From: Hirundichthys speculiger
Lineage: Eukaryota > Chordata > Actinopteri > Beloniformes > Exocoetidae
DNA: 64,000 nt
Reading direction: 5' to 3'
NCBI GenBank assembly: GCA_018398805.1
Contig: JAGFBZ010000855.1
Coordinates: 2,480,001 to 2,544,000, forward strand
A model generated the notes under the pieces. It did no database searches and was not told the origin of the DNA. It worked only from the letters and a program-made list of their open reading frames with translations. The translations under genes and the position numbers were made by a program. Of the stretch, positions 52,301-64,000 are shown one piece after another (within the stretch, counting starts at the first letter, position 1; each line of letters opens with the position of its first letter).

Positions 52301-55300
52301 TGTTGCCTTGCCATAACCAGCTTGATTACAAAAATATTTTCTCGCCCAGTGATTGTTCTTTTTTGTTTTAGTAAATTAAGCACATACATTTACATTACAT
52401 TTGATAAATCTTTAAATGTGCTGGTGGATGTCCTTTTATGGTCACCGTTTAGTTTTCTCAGCCCCAGTCTTACCCTAACTCTTCTGTCACTGAAATATTT
52501 CTCCAGCAGCTGTCCTGTAGATGCCACATATATATCTCATGGACATTTGGAAGTTATCTTCAGTTTTTGTAACAATGTGTTTGTCTGACAGGTTGTGGTT
52601 TGATGAACTGATCAACTTATGGGTGTCTGTGCAGAATCTACCAAGCTGGGAAGTTGTAAGAGCATTTATGTGTTAAATAGGGTTTAAAAAGTTAGCTATG
52701 AGTATTTCTTCTCTCCTTGACTAACATGTCATTCTCCACATGCACAGCACCTGGTCAACCTCTTTGCTCGCCTGGCCAATGACAATATCGGCTACATTGA
52801 TTGGGATCCTTATATTCCTAAGGTTTGTTCCCTTCTTTTCTTAGTCACCCCTTTCAGCCACTTATTACACAACTGAGAATTCTTTGGTGTGCCACATGCT
52901 GCCATGTGTTATCGTGGTTTATATTTCATGGTTTTTGATGCTTGCCAAAGGAACAAACTATTAGGTACCGTGTTTAGAAGTGATGTTTCATCATGTTTGC
53001 TTTTTCTGAGTGACACCAGTGTGTCACTGATAAATAAACTGACTTGTTGAGCCCTAGCAAATTGCATGTGCTTTTAATGAGTTACAATGAACAGATCCAT
53101 ATTGAAATAATTCAACGATTAAACTCAAATTGTTTCCTCCCCCACATAACAGATTTTCACAAGAATTTTAAGGAGCTTAAATCTTCCTGTGGGGACCAGT
53201 CAGATGATGGTGCCACGATACATCACCAATGCTTATGACATTGGCCATGTGGTGCTTTGGGTGTCATCACTCCTGGTTAGCTTATTCAACCTAAAATTCA
53301 TTTTATACACACCGTACTTAATGTAGAAGACTTTTCTTTTTCAGCTTTTTTTTTTTTGTTGTTGTTTTCAGGGAGGTCCCAGCAAAGAGGCTCAAGCACA
53401 GCTCAGTGGCCTTTTTAACAGTATCACATCCTTCTTCCACCCATCAAACCATGGCCGCTGGTTGGTAAGTCACTTCTTACATCCTGTTAATGTCTATAGA
53501 ATTGAAAATGCCGGAAATACTCTGCCCTCCGTAAATACAGTTTATAGACTTTTACTTTTGTGTGTCAAGATAACTGACAGATAACCATCATCGTCTTTTA
53601 GTGAGAAAATAGGATCAGATGTTTGTGGCACCTCAATCTGGGAACCAAGTAGCTATAATCAGTATAATAAAACGATAATGCCTCGAGTTAGGATGACCTG
53701 AGTTCTGAGCTTTAGGATGTCCAGCCATCTGAAATATGGGCCAAGGTTTCCTTTTCCATTCTATTAATGCTACAAAGTCAGACTGGGTCATGGATATCAA
53801 TGGCATGTTTTTCAACCCTAAGCCCATCCACTCCAGACTTCCTAGATGTTTACAGATAAAACAAAATTGAGCCAAAAATTGACCAAAAGTGAAACTACAA
53901 CAACTGGCATAGTATTTTGTGATTAAGTTGGATAAAACAATTACAAAAAAGAAAAAGAAAACAAATTTGATTATTTTCAATATCCTGAGCATGAGAATTA
54001 CTTTTTCCCACTCCGAGGCTCAGTAGTGTTACAATTATGAAAACTGTGAGGAAAAAAATAAACTGAGGGAGAAAATAAATTTAATCTCTGTACATCCTGT
54101 AAATACTGATGTTTTGTCTGCTTCCAGTGGGTTTACGCACATCACTCTATCTGGTTTCAGCTATAATCCCAATATCATGTTGACACAGTGATGGAACTCA
54201 TACTCGTGTTGTCGTTCTTTTGGATGCTTCCTAGTTATTGGCCATCTAGTTTTATATTGGTAACTAGTTCATAAATAACAGCAGGGCATGTGAGTGAGAT
54301 GATTGTGGTGCTATTAAAGGTCACTGGCACCACAGTCACATGCCTTTCTGTTTAGAGGATCCCTTGTACTTGATTTGAAGCAGCGCATTGCCTCATACAC
54401 AAACCTTTATTTTTGGGAAGTGGGGGTTGTGTATTTGAGGCTGTTGGTTGGACAAATATGTGATGTTATACCAGATAGCTGTGATGATACATGTAAACAG
54501 TGTTTAACAACAAGCTTCTGTTAAGCCATTCACTGGAAGAAAAGTCTAATGAATAGTTCTTCTTCTTTTCCTTTTGATTTTTCATTTATGAAACACATCT
54601 TATTTTACTTCCCATTATTAAAGAAAAAGACGAAAACAAACACAAAATAGATAAATAGATAATGTTTATGTTGTATTGATTTTTTTGTCTGTATGTCCGT
54701 GATGTCATCTGTGTCTCTAGATACCCCAAAACCCTCTATCTCCATCTGTATATGGAGCTACACTGTCCACATCTGTCACCCCTTTGTTATGTATCTGTCT
54801 TTCTGTGCCTTTGTTCTCATGTCCAGATGAAGCTAATGAAGCTACTTCAACGCCTTCCAGCCAGTGTGGTTCGGCGGCTTCACAGAGAGCGTTACAGAAA
54901 GCCCTCATGGCTAACACCAATACCAGACAGTCACAAGCTAACAGAGGAGGATATCACAGACTTTGTTCAGAGTATGATGCAGCCAGTTTTGCTGGCCATG
55001 TTCAGCAAGACGGGCAGTCTCGATGCAGCCCAGGCCCTGCAAAACCTTGCTCTGATGAGGCCTGAGTTGGTCATCCCCCCTGTCCTCGAGAAGTAAGTTT
55101 GTATTGTACACCTAAAGAAAACAGAATTGTGGCAGATATTCAGCTTCAGTGATTTTGATCACCATTGCTAGAGTTCCACTTTAAAGGAGAAGGCTATTGT
55201 TTAAAAAAAAAAAAGAAAAAAGAAGAGAAAGGACCTATTGTTCTCTATGCCCACTGTAGAACATATCCTGCTCTGGAGACCCTAACAGAGCCCCACCAGC

Positions 55301-58300
55301 TGACAGCCACTCTGAGCTGCATGATTGGTGTGGCACGGAGCCTAGTGTCAGGTGAGCAGCGCTTTCCTGAGGGGCCTACTCACATGCTGCCCCTGCTTAT
55401 GAGGGCTCTGCCAGGCGTGGACCCAAACGACTTCAGCAAGTGCATGGTGCGCTCCACTGCTCTTTTGTTTTCTATCTGCATCATTAGAGTACACAGAATA
55501 ATTAACTGCTTCGTTCTGACAAAAAAAACATAATTCCTGTTATATCTTACAGATAACATTCCAGTTTATTGCTACATTTGTGACTCTTGTGCCTTTGGTG
55601 GACTGTTCGTCTGCCCTGCATGAAAGAACTGACTTGACAGAGGTGAATTAGTTTCACTTGTTCTAGTAACTGAATCAAAGCTGTTACATGGTCCGTGCAA
55701 AAAAACATCATATTTTTGGTGTGATTCTTAGGTGGAACGAGAAATGTGCTCTGCTTCTGCTGAGTTTGAAGACTTTGTGCTTCAGTTTATGGACAGGTAA
55801 ATAATTTAGGTCTAAAATATAATTTAGATGTAATACTAAATTTGCAGCTTTCAGCAGATATAGTGGTAATGATGTTGTTTCACTTGCTCAGTCAACAAAA
55901 TTTACACCTGCAATAGAATACTTGTCAAAATATTTTAAATCTCATTATATTGTGTTGATGTGACCATTTTCTGTTTTTGCAATACATTTACATTCCCATC
56001 CATAAACTCCATAAGAGTATCACCTAAAAGAGAGAATTAAGACAAATATGTTATGAAAATTAATTTGATTACTTGATATGATGTTGAAATATCAAATTTG
56101 ATGCATTATTTAAAACCATCAGCGTTTTCAATAATTACCATTTTAACTTTGTGGGTTTTTGTTTTTGACAGATGCTTTGCCTTGATAGACAGCAGCACTC
56201 TTGAACAAACTCGAGAAGAAACAGAAACTGGAGAAAATGACTCATCTGGAGAGTCTCGTAGAGCTCGGGCTGTCCTCCACTTTTAGCACCATCCTCACAC
56301 AATGCTCCTTGGATATCTTTAAGGTCCACAACTTTCATTCTCTCATGTTTATTTGAAAGTAGTGCTGTGAAGATATATATTGTTTTAGCTTTCCTTATCA
56401 TGAGGGTCTAGATTTTGAGACACCTTTAACTTGAGCGTGCTTCCATGTAGCTCTTTATTACTTTATCGCCTATAATTATAAGTAGGTTAAAGTTATGAAG
56501 TTGATCCCAGGCACGACAAACCCATATTTAATTAGAAGTTACAGAATTTCTAAACTGAATTTCTAAACTTAAAAACAAAAGTTGAGCCGAATGTCCAATA
56601 TCTGGATTTTTTTGTTTTTACATATACATATCTTTGCTTTAAATATATACACTTATATGTATTTGAAATTGGTTCAATGTTTCAATAGGTGGCTCTGGAA
56701 AAGGTGTTCAACTTTGCAACCACCAACATCTTTGAGACACGTGTAGCTGGGAGAATGGTAGCAGACATGTGTCGAGCCACTGCTAAGGTAAGTCTTTTCG
56801 TTTAAGGCCAGCACATCTTATGTTATGTTTTTAATTTCCTATTTTCATCCCCACTGTATTTCTATTTTCAGTGTCATCCTGCGGAGTCACTCAAGATGTT
56901 TGTGCCACACTGCTGCAATGCCATAAACCAAATTGCTATGAGTAAGTGATCAAGATACAGTAGAAGACATAAGAACAGATTTAGAAATGTGTGACTCACA
57001 TTTTACCCCACTGAGCCCGATGTAAACTTTTTTTTTTTTTTTTTAAGATGAAGAAGTGTTGAATGAAGAAGAGCTGGACAAGGAGTTCTTGTGGAATCTA
57101 CAGCTGCTTTCTGAGGTGAATTAACTCACTTAATCTGTGTATTTCCAGCCCATCCTGTCTAAATTCTGTGCTCTAACAATATTTTTCTCTTTTTTGCCTT
57201 TCGTACTGCAGGTCTCTCGGGTGGATGGTGACAAGATCTTGCCTTATCGTTCTGAGCTAGTCCAGATTCTGCAGTTGACACTCCACCTCAAGTGTAAGCA
57301 GGGCTACATACTTGCTTGCAACCTGCTGCACCACATCCTTCGGTCTACTGCCCTCATCTACCCCACAGAGTATTGCAGTGTGCCAGGAGGCTTCCATCAA
57401 CCAGTCAGTGACTACCTCCCCATCAAGGTATCTATGTTGCTTGTAAAATACAGAAACTGACTCATATCAGTGTCGTGTCTTTTAATTCTAATGCCCAGCA
57501 ATGTTTATCATATTTATGCCAATCTTCCAAATCCCTATCAGGTGTAATTGTACAACTCCCATTCCAAAAAGGTTGGAATGCAGTGTAAAACCTAAATTAA
57601 AACAGAATGCAATGATTTGCAAATCTCATAAACCCATATGTCATTTCCAGTTGAACATAAAGAACACATCATATGTTAAAACTGAGACATTTTACCATTT
57701 CATGGAAATATTAGATCATTTTGACTTTAAATTGATTAGTTTCTTTGGAGCATATCAAGTTTAATTAGATATTATCTCTTCCACTACCAAACATCCAAAA
57801 AGTGATCTCAATTATTATCTGTTCTGTCAATAAAAATCTATTTCATTGAATAAACAAAACAAATTGGTAGTGTTATAGAGAAAAATTTACACAATAGTAT
57901 TGCAATTCCTGTTTTTAAAATCCATTTAACCACCGTCTCTTATTTAACTGGTTTGAAAGTATCAATAGTAAAGTAAATGGTTGCTTCACATTATTTTCCG
58001 TTATTAGGACTGGGGTCGACCTGGTGACCTGTGGAACTTGGATATCCGGTGGCATGTTCCCAGGGTTGAGGAAATGTCATTGGCTTTTTATTTACTGGAC
58101 CTGTTCCTCCAACCTGAACTGCAGCGTCTGCAGATATTTGCAAAAGGAGAACAGGACATGAGCAGGTCAGGAACTTGGAATCCTTCTCTGGGCTTCCTGC
58201 AGAAATTTCTCTTCTGCAAGAACTCCGGTTTTTAAATGTATTTATTCATGTTCTATGTATTTCGGATGAATGATGTCCATGTGGTGGTTATTTTGTGTTT

Positions 58301-61300
58301 TCAGAGATGACGTCCTTACAGAGCCTCACCATTATTCAACACTGTCTTCTGGGAGCAGGCAGTCTGATGCCACCACTGAAAGGAGAGCCCATCACTGGAC
58401 TGTGAGCAGATTCATTCACATAACAGATTTTTGTTGGGGGGGGGTTGTGGGGACTTTTTCTTTTCACTTAGTGTGTTGATGCAAGGTCTATTGAATTTTC
58501 AATTTGGTAGCAATCCTGAAGTAAGAAAAAACTTTGATGATTGCCTTTGAACATTCTTTTCTTTTTTTTTTTTTTAACAGGGTTCATAGCATGGTGAATC
58601 TGGATGAGACCACCCTGTATACAGGAATGGAGTATGGTACATAACTCTTGAAAAAATGGAGGATAGTTTATACAATAAATGTTGAAGGGCCAGTGGCAGA
58701 ATTCTTTACCCTGTAATATTTTCTGCATCCACAGATGAAACCCGAGAGAACTACAGAGATGCTATCTGTAGTGTGATGAGACAGCTGCTCCGTATGTGTT
58801 CACCCACTTCAACTTCACCCACCCGAGTTTTAAGCTATAAAACAGATAATAATATTATTGTTAGTAGTAGTAATAGTGATATTATTAGTATTATTTTTGC
58901 TACAACTAGTTATTACATTTACAGTTTACGCATCATTACAGTATCATCACAGTATGCTTTAGTTCTCTGTCATGTCTTCTAAATTCCTTTTCCCTTGCTT
59001 TCAGATTATATCCTGGAGCACTCTGAAGATGACACAAAGTCTCTCTTCTCCATCATCAAGGTGGGTAGACAGTAAAATGATAGCCACGACACTTATTTAA
59101 ATGATAAACTTTTTTTAAGTCACAGTGGAGCACAGTTAATTTCTTATATCCTATGTGAAAAGATGTGTGCACATTCCTTATTATGAACTTCAAACTGGGT
59201 CACTTTTGTAGTTTAACAGATGAGGGCCAACATTTGATGTGCTCATTCAGTTCCCAACACTATCCCACTGATACTATTTTCTGATACTTTTCAGATTATC
59301 AGCGAACTTCTGCACTTTAAAGGTTCTCACAAGCATGAGTTTGACTCCCGCTGGAAGAGTTTCAACCTTGTGAAGAAATCAATGGAAAACAGAGTAAGAA
59401 ATTTTATTGGGCTCCACTACTTTTCCATTGTTGTTATCTGGGGAGGGGGGGATGGGGGGGGGTTGAAGCAATTCCCTTGTTACATCAAAAGTTACTTAAG
59501 ATTTGATATTAACATTGATTTTATGCACTGGTGGTGAGTTCAAACTGCTTAATGCCTTGATGTTGTGTCGACAGCTTTATGGCAGAAAACGGCACATCAG
59601 AGCTCTGCTAATTGACAGAGTTATGCTCCAGCATGAGGTAAGTCCAGCATTGAGAAATTGTTTCTTTGGGTATAATTGTGTATATATAATTGATAACTTT
59701 AAATCTTTGCCTTTTATCAGCTGAGAAAACTGACAGTGGAAGGATGTCAGTACAGGAGCATTCACCAGGAGTTGATGAGAGATCTGTTGAGACTTTCCAC
59801 AAGCACGTATAGTCAAGTGAGCGTCACAAGACACCAAACCATTATCAACATTTTAAGACTGTTTTTATTTATACCCTGTTATTTTATTTTATTTTTTTTT
59901 AAATCATCCCCTCCAGGTACGCAGCAGAGCTCAAAATGTGTTGTTCACCGCACTGGGAACCTACAATTTCTGCTGCAGAGATCTGATTCCACACGTCCTT
60001 GAGTTTCTCAACCCAGACAACAGCAGTGTCACTCAACAGCAGTTCAAAGTACGACAGGCCTCTCTTTGCCATAGAAGCTTGAAAACAGTCAATCTTTTCG
60101 TGCTTTTTTTTTTTTTCTTTTTAGATGTATTAATTTTAATTTCTCTGGATGTTATATCTGGATGTTTCCAGGGTGCTTTATACTGCCTTCTGGGGAACCA
60201 CAGTGGAGTGTGCCTAGCTAATCTGCATGACTGGGAGTGTATTGCTCTGACGTGGCCTGCGATTGTTCGCTCAGGCCTCAGTTCAGCCATGTCTCTGGAG
60301 AAGCCCTCCATTGTGCGACTCTTTGATGACCTTGCGGATAAAATTCATCGCCAGTATGAGACTATTGGCATTGACTTCTCCGTGAGTTCAACACTAAAAA
60401 CACATTCACAAATGCATAATTGAAGACAAAATAACTGAGATTTCTGCTAATCTATAATGGTAAGATCAGCAATTCACACTTTGGAATTTTTAAACTGGAG
60501 GATTCCTTTGTATTCTCTATTGAAAATGTAGGAATTTTCTACTTTAATGAAAATTCCAGATTAAGCCCTAAAAGCAGGCTTTAATCAAGTACACACCCAG
60601 CTAAACTGAATAATATTTATGTGCAAAAGCTTTTGCTTTGACATTGTGGAGATTTCGATACAGTTTGAGGGAAAATATAAATTGACTTCTTTTAAAATCT
60701 GGAAAACTTTACAGTGTATGAAAACATATGCATTCTGTATATACATTTTTTTTATCCGTGCATTTTCATCCCTTTAGATCCCTGATGAGTGTTGTGCTGT
60801 GGCGAAGGAACTTATGACTACAGGAAATCCAACTCCTGCAGAACCTGTGCCTGCTGAGGATGAAGCAGCAGAAGGTCTAAAGAGACTGATGCTCAAGAAT
60901 TCTGAGTCTGTTGAGTGAGTTTTACAACAAGTACACCACCAGACTAACAGCCTCGGAGCTCACAGCTCCTCTTCCTCACGTAACAACCTTTTCAAATGTC
61001 AGAATGTTAATACGTAATTCTTATGTTAAATTGATGTGTTTGCATACCACTGATAGACTTTAAGCAAAGTCATATATGTTCCAGTCTTTTTTTCTTTATG
61101 TAATTGATTGAAATACCGCTGTTTTTCTTTTTTAGGAAATACAAACAACTCATTGGTGATCTGCTGCTTTGTCTCAGCAACAGGAACATGTAGGTTTATT
61201 TAATGTATACTTAATAAATTGATTTTTATGTTTATTCACAGCTGATTGTGATATACTTTTTTTTTTTTTTGTTTGTTTGTTTTAAACATTACAGGCCTTG

Positions 61301-63876
61301 GAAGTTTGAGCACATTGCAATTGGCTTCCTGTCTTTGCTGTTGAGAGATGACCACCAGCTCCCACCTCCAGCGGTAACATTCTTTGTGAAGAACCTCAAC
61401 CATGATTCTCTCTATGTCCGTAAGGTATGGCATGCATAATCAAGGAGACATGCAGGAGTACAACTGTAAGCGGAGTCTTTTCTTGGACATTTGTTTGAAA
61501 TGGCTCATTTTCTCCATTAGGTGGCAATATCAGCTGTGGCTGGGATCATGAAACAGATAAAGAGACTTCATAAGAAAGTCCCAGTCAGCCCCTCTAAGCT
61601 TTGTAAGAATAATCTTTTTTTTCCTGTCTAGTTTTCATTTTGTTTCATGTTTTTAAAGATCGTTTTACATTTTGTTAATTGCTGTTCTGGGTAGGTGGGA
61701 TGGTGGAGCACAATAAGATAATAGCAGGGGACCGTCCAGACAACAAGTGGCTCCAGTATAATAGCAGCAACCTGCCGCACACAGACAGCAAGACTGGGAT
61801 CAGTGTGTGTTTGTGGAAAAGACTCACTGGGGATACTACTGCTGGCCAAGGTTCACATCATATGATACCTGTATTTCTCCTGGCATTTGTCAAACAGCAT
61901 CTCCAAATTTATTTATTTTTTCATCACCCATATCTTGATCTTTAGAAAACTGATGATGTATTCACCTGAAGACGAGCAGCCCAAACAGAACCTGAGCAGA
62001 GAGGAAATGACCGAGGTTTGTGCACTACAATGATATATTGCATACAATTGTGTAAAATCAAGCAAACTCTAGGTAATAATGGCAATTCTTTTTGCATTTC
62101 CATACAGCGGGAGCAAATCATCTTTGACCATTTTGCAGACCCAGTGTTCATTAACCAGTTCATTGAGTTTCTCTCTCTTGAGGACCGGAAGGGCAAAGAC
62201 AAGTTCAGCCCTCGCAGATTCTGCTTGTTTAAGGTGAGATGTCCATGACTATAGAGTCAAACAGTGAGATAAGAATGTAGTGAATAATCGGAGACTAATA
62301 TCCTTCTTTGCTCTTCCAGGGATTGTTCCGTAATTTTGGTGATGTCTTTCTACCTCTGTTGCGGCCACACATGGAACGCCTGGTGGCAGAATCACATGAG
62401 AGCAAACAGCGCTGTGTTGCTGAGATTATCTCCGGTTTGATCAGAGGCTGCAAGCACTGGAGCTTCTCAAAGGTACAGATATGGGAGGAAAAAAAAGTAA
62501 AGTCCTCTAATATCCCCTATTCATTTTGGTCTTTTTTGGAGCTTTCCGATTTTTATTCAACTTTTCAAAAAGATTTCAAATGTAACTTCTAGATGTTTTC
62601 TGTACAGTATTTGAGGTTCTACTCAAGTAGTCTAGATAGTGAGGGATACTTGTTCTAGTAACTACTTTATCCCTAGATTTAGAAAAAATGTTGATGCGTC
62701 TACGTGGTTCTTGACAGGTTGAGAGCCTTTGGGAGCTGTTGTGTCCTTTGCTTCGTACTGCCCTGTCAAACATCACAATAGAGACGTATGCAGATTGGGG
62801 TACCTGCATTGCAACAGCATGTGTAAGTTAATTTTATTTTTTTTTTTTTTTTTCCCCCATTATCCTAACTTATTTACCTGTTCTTCATAAATAGCTGTTT
62901 GTTTCTGCCTTTAATAGGAGAGTAGAGATCCACGCAAGCTTCACTGGCTATTTGAGATGCTAATGGAGTCTCCAGTCAATGGCGAGGGGGGCTCTTTTGT
63001 AGATGCCTGGTGAGTAGAGAGGTTGCTGTCTTGACTGCCACTTTTTTTTTCTTTCTTTTATTTATTGATTTATTTATTTATTTGGGGGGGGGGTGAATGG
63101 GAGGGTGAGTGAGCCAGGCAAATTGTCATGATCATGTTTTTCCTTCTTCCTTCTTGTCCAGTCGTCTCTATGTGCTGCAAGGAGGTTTAGCTCAGCAGGA
63201 GTGGCGTGTACCAGGAACTTTTACACAGATTGTTACAGTACCTGGAACCCAAACTCACTCAGGTGTACAAGAATGTAAGAGAACGCATCGGCAGGTAAGG
63301 TCTTGTTTTACACTCCAACTACACATAGTTGGGATATTACTCACAAACGATTTATTTTACTCTGTGTATACTTTTGTCTTGTGAAGTCCTGATTTGTTTT
63401 GGTTTGGTGTGCTTTCAGCGTGCTCACGTACATCTTCATGATTGATGTCAACTTGCCATTCACTCAGCCAACTACCTCCCCACGCATCTCAGACTTCACA
63501 GAACGGATTCTGTTGCAGCTGAAGCCCTTAACAGAGGGGGACGAGGAAATTCAAAACCATGTGGTTGAGGAAAATGAAGTGGGAGAGCAGGATGAGAGGA
63601 CTCAGGCAATCAAGTTGCTCAAAACAGGTGGGATGATCAATCCCCAAAATCGTGCCCTCTCAGAGACTAACTGGCTATGGCATAAATGCTATAAAGAAGT
63701 TAGAGTTAATTTTGACAGAAAATTAATGTCTTCATGACGAACACCCACATTCAGTGCAACTAAAACATTCTTTAATTTTCCTGTCTGCAGTACTAAAGTG
63801 GCTGATTGCAAGTGCTGGTCGCTCTTTCACCACTGCTGTACCAGAACAACTACGGCTGCTTCCTCTGCTCTTCAAG
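46036..63876 (+). CDS. psme4: proteasome activator complex subunit 4 (PA200/Blm10 type), 41 exons in window, four frameshifts, cut by window end
   Basis: Known: PSME4 is a HEAT-repeat ring that caps the 20S proteasome, opens its gate and acts in nuclear, DNA-damage and spermatid proteolysis of acetylated histones. Seen: 41 exons with intact GT-AG sites match human PSME4 (1843 aa) through LPLLFK. They cover about 1591 codons; the C-terminal 240 or so residues (bromodomain-like region and gate-opening tail) lie outside. The ATG at 46036 has an in-frame TGA at 46024-46026. Coordinates are given in the block entries. The exon total is divisible by three only after allowing for +1 at 56230, +1 at 58318, -1 at about 61791 and +1 at 63214. 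Read literally, translation stops at TAG 56284-56286 after 575 residues. This is either assembly error or a recent pseudogene of one teleost psme4 paralogue. Confidence 0.95.
49280..49318. repeat. (AT)n microsatellite
   Basis: About 39 nt of pure AT dinucleotide in psme4 intron 3. It produces Ile-Tyr repeats in the overlapping open frame, which is not a gene. Confidence 0.95.
50791..55796 (+). CDS. psme4: psme4 exons 4-13
   Basis: Exons are 50791-50835, 51832-51981, 52592-52655, 52748-52822, 53153-53275, 53372-53464, 54827-55092, 55260-55446, 55553-55642 and 55732-55796, reaching codon 537. Landmarks are [79 protein letters not shown] and [20 protein letters not shown], all nearly identical to human. 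All phases join and no frameshift occurs in this half. The 3.0 kb intron 3 (47773-50790) is AT-rich and includes an (AT)n run at 49280-49318. Confidence 0.95.
56172..56323 (+). CDS. psme4: psme4 exon 14, with a +1 frameshift
   Basis: The exon begins [19 protein letters not shown] in the correct frame. From there the conserved [20 protein letters not shown] follows only in the +1 frame. The extra base is one G of GG at 56230-56231. Without a shift the frame ends at TAG 56284-56286. The acceptor (gacag) and donor (aaggtcc) are normal. With the shift allowed, the exon ends in phase 0, as exon 15 requires. Confidence 0.9.
56689..58165 (+). CDS. psme4: psme4 exons 15-19
   Basis: Exons are 56689-56787, 56872-56941, 57048-57115, 57212-57427 and 58008-58165. 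Landmarks are [66 protein letters not shown] and [18 protein letters not shown]. All phases fit. The family match is close throughout, with no internal stop. Confidence 0.94.
58305..58401 (+). CDS. psme4: psme4 exon 20, with a +1 frameshift
   Basis: After DDVL, the conserved continuation [20 protein letters not shown] appears only after skipping one base (A at 58318). The donor gtgagc at 58402 and the next exon ([19 protein letters not shown]) fit the shifted frame. In the unshifted frame the residues do not match any PSME4. Confidence 0.9.
58581..61602 (+). CDS. psme4: psme4 exons 21-32: central HEAT repeats
   Basis: Exons are 58581-58636, 58735-58791, 59005-59060, 59295-59393, 59575-59637, 59721-59816, 59917-60048, 60172-60381, 60778-60914, 61136-61189, 61295-61424 and 61521-61602. 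Landmarks are [75 protein letters not shown] and [19 protein letters not shown]. Exon 29 (60778-60914) is the divergent part: a Pro/Glu-rich linker replacing the human NPSINQILLSP region, which varies among PSME4 proteins. All phases fit. Confidence 0.94.
61695..61850 (+). CDS. psme4: psme4 exon 33, with a -1 frameshift
   Basis: It reads [20 protein letters not shown] and then HTDSK. The conserved [13 protein letters not shown] end lies in another frame, reached if one base is missing at about 61791-61792 (an A of an expected AAA codon). The next exon (phase 2 to [14 protein letters not shown]) agrees with the corrected frame. Confidence 0.88.
61946..63009 (+). CDS. psme4: psme4 exons 34-38
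   Basis: Exons are 61946-62015, 62108-62233, 62320-62472, 62718-62822 and 62918-63009. Landmarks are [79 protein letters not shown] and [19 protein letters not shown]. These are very close to human, and all phases fit. Confidence 0.94.
63162..63294 (+). CDS. psme4: psme4 exon 39, with a +1 frameshift
   Basis: It encodes [17 protein letters not shown] in frame. The family continuation [20 protein letters not shown] then appears only after dropping one G of GG at 63214-63215. The exon 40 phase agrees with the shifted frame. Confidence 0.9.
63419..63876 (+). CDS. psme4: psme4 exons 40-41, last in window
   Basis: Exon 40 (63419-63627) encodes [18 protein letters not shown], then the acidic [20 protein letters not shown] and [11 protein letters not shown]. 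Exon 41 (63791-63876) encodes [19 protein letters not shown] and LLPLLFK, then a gtgaaa donor. The following C-terminal exons lie outside the window. Confidence 0.94.
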
Positions 63877-64000
63877 GTGAAATACTCATTCATTCATAGC
63901 CTTAATCTGCTACCCTCATTACTTGCAACTTTTTTTATTCTTCTCATCATGTGTGCACCACGAAGGAACTATCCTTTATAGCCTAATTCCTGTCGTCTGT

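Noticed and set aside
52322..52588. 88-codon ORF directly before psme4 exon 6
   Set aside because: Intronic; the exon 6 acceptor at 52590-52591 is clear and the ORF lacks similarity to PSME4.

Overview
This is a gene-poor, AT-rich, intron-rich stretch of vertebrate nuclear DNA, almost certainly from a teleost fish. The evidence is two spliced genes with clear vertebrate orthologues (GT-AG introns, phases that join exactly), together with repeats typical of ray-finned fish: V-SINE-type tRNA-derived SINEs, RTE/Rex3-like and L2/CR1/Rex1-like non-LTR retroelement fragments, palindromic MITEs and long (TA)n tracts.

Layout. From 44.6 kb down to at least 5.0 kb, on the minus strand, lies wdr27 (WD-repeat protein 27). 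I could place 23 coding exons whose phases all fit, giving 2337 nt or 779 codons with no internal stop. Only the last short exon (about 16 codons in human) is unresolved; a phase-compatible candidate lies at 2358-2414. From 46,036 to the right edge, on the plus strand, lies psme4 (PA200/Blm10-type proteasome activator). There are 41 exons here, covering about 1591 of the roughly 1840 residues usual for the family; the rest lies beyond the window. The two genes are head to head with 1.4 kb between their start codons. That interval holds a near-consensus ZNF143/THAP11 element, a YY1-like site and an imperfect RFX X-box.

Main findings. (1) psme4 carries four single-base frameshifts (56230, 58318, about 61791, 63214), while every splice site and the flanking protein sequence are well preserved, and wdr27 next door has none. 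This is either a recently dying psme4 paralogue or local assembly error. (2) Two inverted copies of one repeat (19.45-19.83 and 24.15-24.56 kb) bracket wdr27 exons 18-20. Those exons total 354 nt and are in frame, which is the architecture expected for a circular RNA or a three-exon skip. (3) Inside the wdr27 intron between exons 8 and 9, on the opposite strand, an apparently intact 146-codon ORF with a transmembrane segment sits in a retroelement-like unit ending in (GATTCT)n; I do not recognise the protein. (4) Three perfect short-loop hairpins (12-17 bp stems) cluster within 0.9 kb of another wdr27 intron.

The wdr27 introns otherwise hold degraded mobile elements, several of them nested. 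No prokaryotic genes, CRISPR arrays, rRNA genes or functional tRNA genes were seen.
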